DNA from: Archaeoglobales archaeon
GTDB taxonomy: Archaea; Halobacteriota; Archaeoglobi; Archaeoglobales; Archaeoglobaceae
Direction: 5' to 3'
NCBI GenBank assembly: GCA_003663055.1
Contig: QMZF01000070.1
Span: 1-6,103, forward strand
Length of the DNA: 6,103 bases
The notes under the pieces: model-generated
The model's input: only the letters and a program-made list of their open reading frames with translations
The model's database searches: none
What the model was told of the DNA's origin: nothing
Program-made: the position numbers and the translations under genes
Shown: positions 5,624 to 6,103 of the stretch, piece after piece
Position numbering within the stretch: position 1 is the stretch's first letter
Layout of the letters: every line of letters begins with the position of its first letter

Positions 5624-5878
5624 ATGGGAGAGAAGATTAGGGATAGAGCCCACCATGAAAGACTCTTTAAAGCCTCAATGAATCCGATAAGAAGAAAAAT
5701 GGTCGCTTGTATAGGCATCCAGGGTAAAACAAGAGAGGAAGTTAAAAGAGAACTCGAATTGAGCGATTTTCAGCTCAAGTTTAACCTCGACTGGCTCATC
5801 AGCCAGGGCTTCGTTGTGGAGGAAGAGGGCAAGCTTAGGCTTACCGATGACGGGATAGAGCTTCTTGAAGCTGGCTAA
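5624..5878 (+). CDS. Small winged-helix DNA-binding protein (ArsR-like)
   Basis: An 84-residue protein made almost entirely of one winged helix-turn-helix domain. HHERLFKASMNPIRRKMVACIG (10-31) is the ArsR-style first helix with the 'N-P-x-R' turn. TREEVKRELELSDFQLKFNLDWLISQGFV (36-64) gives the helix-turn-helix with its recognition helix, and VEEEGKLRLTDDGIELLEAG (65-84) forms the wing and the final helix. It has no cysteine metal site, sensor domain or dimerisation extension, so a ligand cannot be proposed. It is probably a local transcription regulator or a DNA-binding accessory protein. It sits 34 bases after the recJ-like gene on the same strand and may be co-transcribed with it, though a weak TATA box in the gap allows independent expression. 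ATG 5624 is chosen over ATG 5678, which would cut into the first helix of the domain. The target is unknown. Confidence 0.8.
   Translation: MGEKIRDRAHHERLFKASMNPIRRKMVACIGIQGKTREEVKRELELSDFQLKFNLDWLISQGFVVEEEGKLRLTDDGIELLEAG
5859..5872. repeat. Short inverted repeat at the 3' end of the winged-helix gene
   Basis: AGCTTC and GAAGCT form six-base complementary arms around TT, inside the last codons (Glu-Leu-Leu-Glu-Ala). In RNA only a five-base stem with a four-base loop could form. It may help end transcripts from the converging gene, or be chance. Confidence 0.25.
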
Positions 5879-5884
5879 CCAACG

Positions 5885-6103
5885 TCAGCTTTTCACAATC
5901 TTTTTTACCTTTATAAAAGCGTCGAGAAATTCCCTGTAAAAGCGGGCAAATCCAATCATCAGCCAGAAGTTATCTCCCTGCTTGAGATACATCGCCGCCC
6001 TGTCGTCAAGATGCGTCGATGCTACTATTATCTCCCTCCCAGCAGATTCTATACTTTCTTTTAGGGCATTAACTGCCACATCCCCGGTATATATTCTGAC
6101 AAT
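5885..6103 (-). CDS. C-terminal part of an unrecognised protein (cut by right edge)
   Basis: The frame is open from base 6103 to a TGA at 5885-5887, giving 72 residues: IVRIYTGDVAVNALKESIES, then an AGREIIVASTHLDDRAAMYL segment, an aromatic stretch (NFWLMIGFARFYREFLDAF) and a basic end (KVKKIVKS). The first half resembles the beta-strand/helix opening of phospholipase D-like domains ('..ALKESIESA..EIIVAS..'), but no HxKxxxxD motif is present, so this is only a hint. A GTG at 6079 could start a 64-residue protein, but the frame continues upstream and the true start probably lies outside the window. There are no cysteines or clear membrane segment. It converges on the winged-helix gene with six bases between the stop codons. 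No function is proposed. Confidence 0.65.
   Translation of the reverse strand: MVRIYTGDVAVNALKESIESAGREIIVASTHLDDRAAMYLKQGDNFWLMIGFARFYREFLDAFIKVKKIVKS
5900..5906 (+). terminator. T-tract terminator after the winged-helix gene
   Basis: CTTTTTT begins 22 bases after the stop codon at 5876-5878, followed by a further T-rich stretch (ACCTTTAT). It lies within the 3' coding end of the converging gene, encoding its lysine-rich tail. Plain T tracts of this kind serve as terminators in euryarchaea. Confidence 0.4.

Noticed and set aside
6085..6096. AATATATA on the minus strand near the right edge, similar to the box at 755-762, as a promoter for a short gene starting at GTG 6079
   Set aside because: The spacing would start transcription downstream of that GTG, and the reading frame continues through it to the window edge, so it is more likely coding sequence for Ile-Tyr.

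Overview
This window looks like ordinary chromosomal DNA from a thermophilic euryarchaeon, most likely an Archaeoglobales-type organism (Archaeoglobus, Ferroglobus or Geoglobus). Four things point that way: an archaeal-style isoleucyl-tRNA synthetase, an archaeal stand-alone RecJ/DHH nuclease that starts with GTG, AT-rich TATA boxes placed about 20-30 bases before start codons with little or no Shine-Dalgarno sequence, and Lys/Glu/Ile-rich proteins. The genus is inferred from style; no 16S or other diagnostic marker is present.

Layout, left to right: (1) the N-terminal 190 residues of IleRS on the minus strand, cut by the left edge; (2) a 171-base gap holding its promoter and a small inverted repeat flanked by 7-base direct repeats; (3) a small, highly charged hypothetical protein on the plus strand, followed by a T-rich terminator; (4) a three-repeat HEAT protein on the minus strand; (5) a 140-base divergent promoter region; (6) a PflX-type radical SAM enzyme (COG1313 type) on the plus strand; (7) a pyruvate carboxylase subunit B / oxaloacetate decarboxylase alpha-type carboxyltransferase on the minus strand, which ends before any biotin-carrier domain; (8) a 279-base AT-rich divergent promoter region; (9) a RecJ-like DHH/DHHA1 phosphoesterase on the plus strand, followed after 34 bases by (10) a small winged-helix DNA-binding protein; (11) the C-terminal 72 residues of an unrecognised minus-strand gene, cut by the right edge.

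Gene order alternates between strands (-, +, -, +, -, +, +, -), so nearly every gene is its own transcription unit; only the RecJ and winged-helix genes could form an operon. The genes share no obvious pathway: translation, carboxylation of central metabolites, DNA repair or replication, radical chemistry and a repeat scaffold. I found no tRNA or rRNA, CRISPR array, transposase, phage gene, restriction or toxin system, and no clear sign of horizontal transfer. The points most worth a second look are the carboxyltransferase without a biotin domain, the uncharacterised radical SAM enzyme with its extra cysteine cluster, the RecJ/winged-helix pair, the small charged protein with its uncertain start, and the structured DNA between ileS and that gene. 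I do not see a convincing new multi-gene system.
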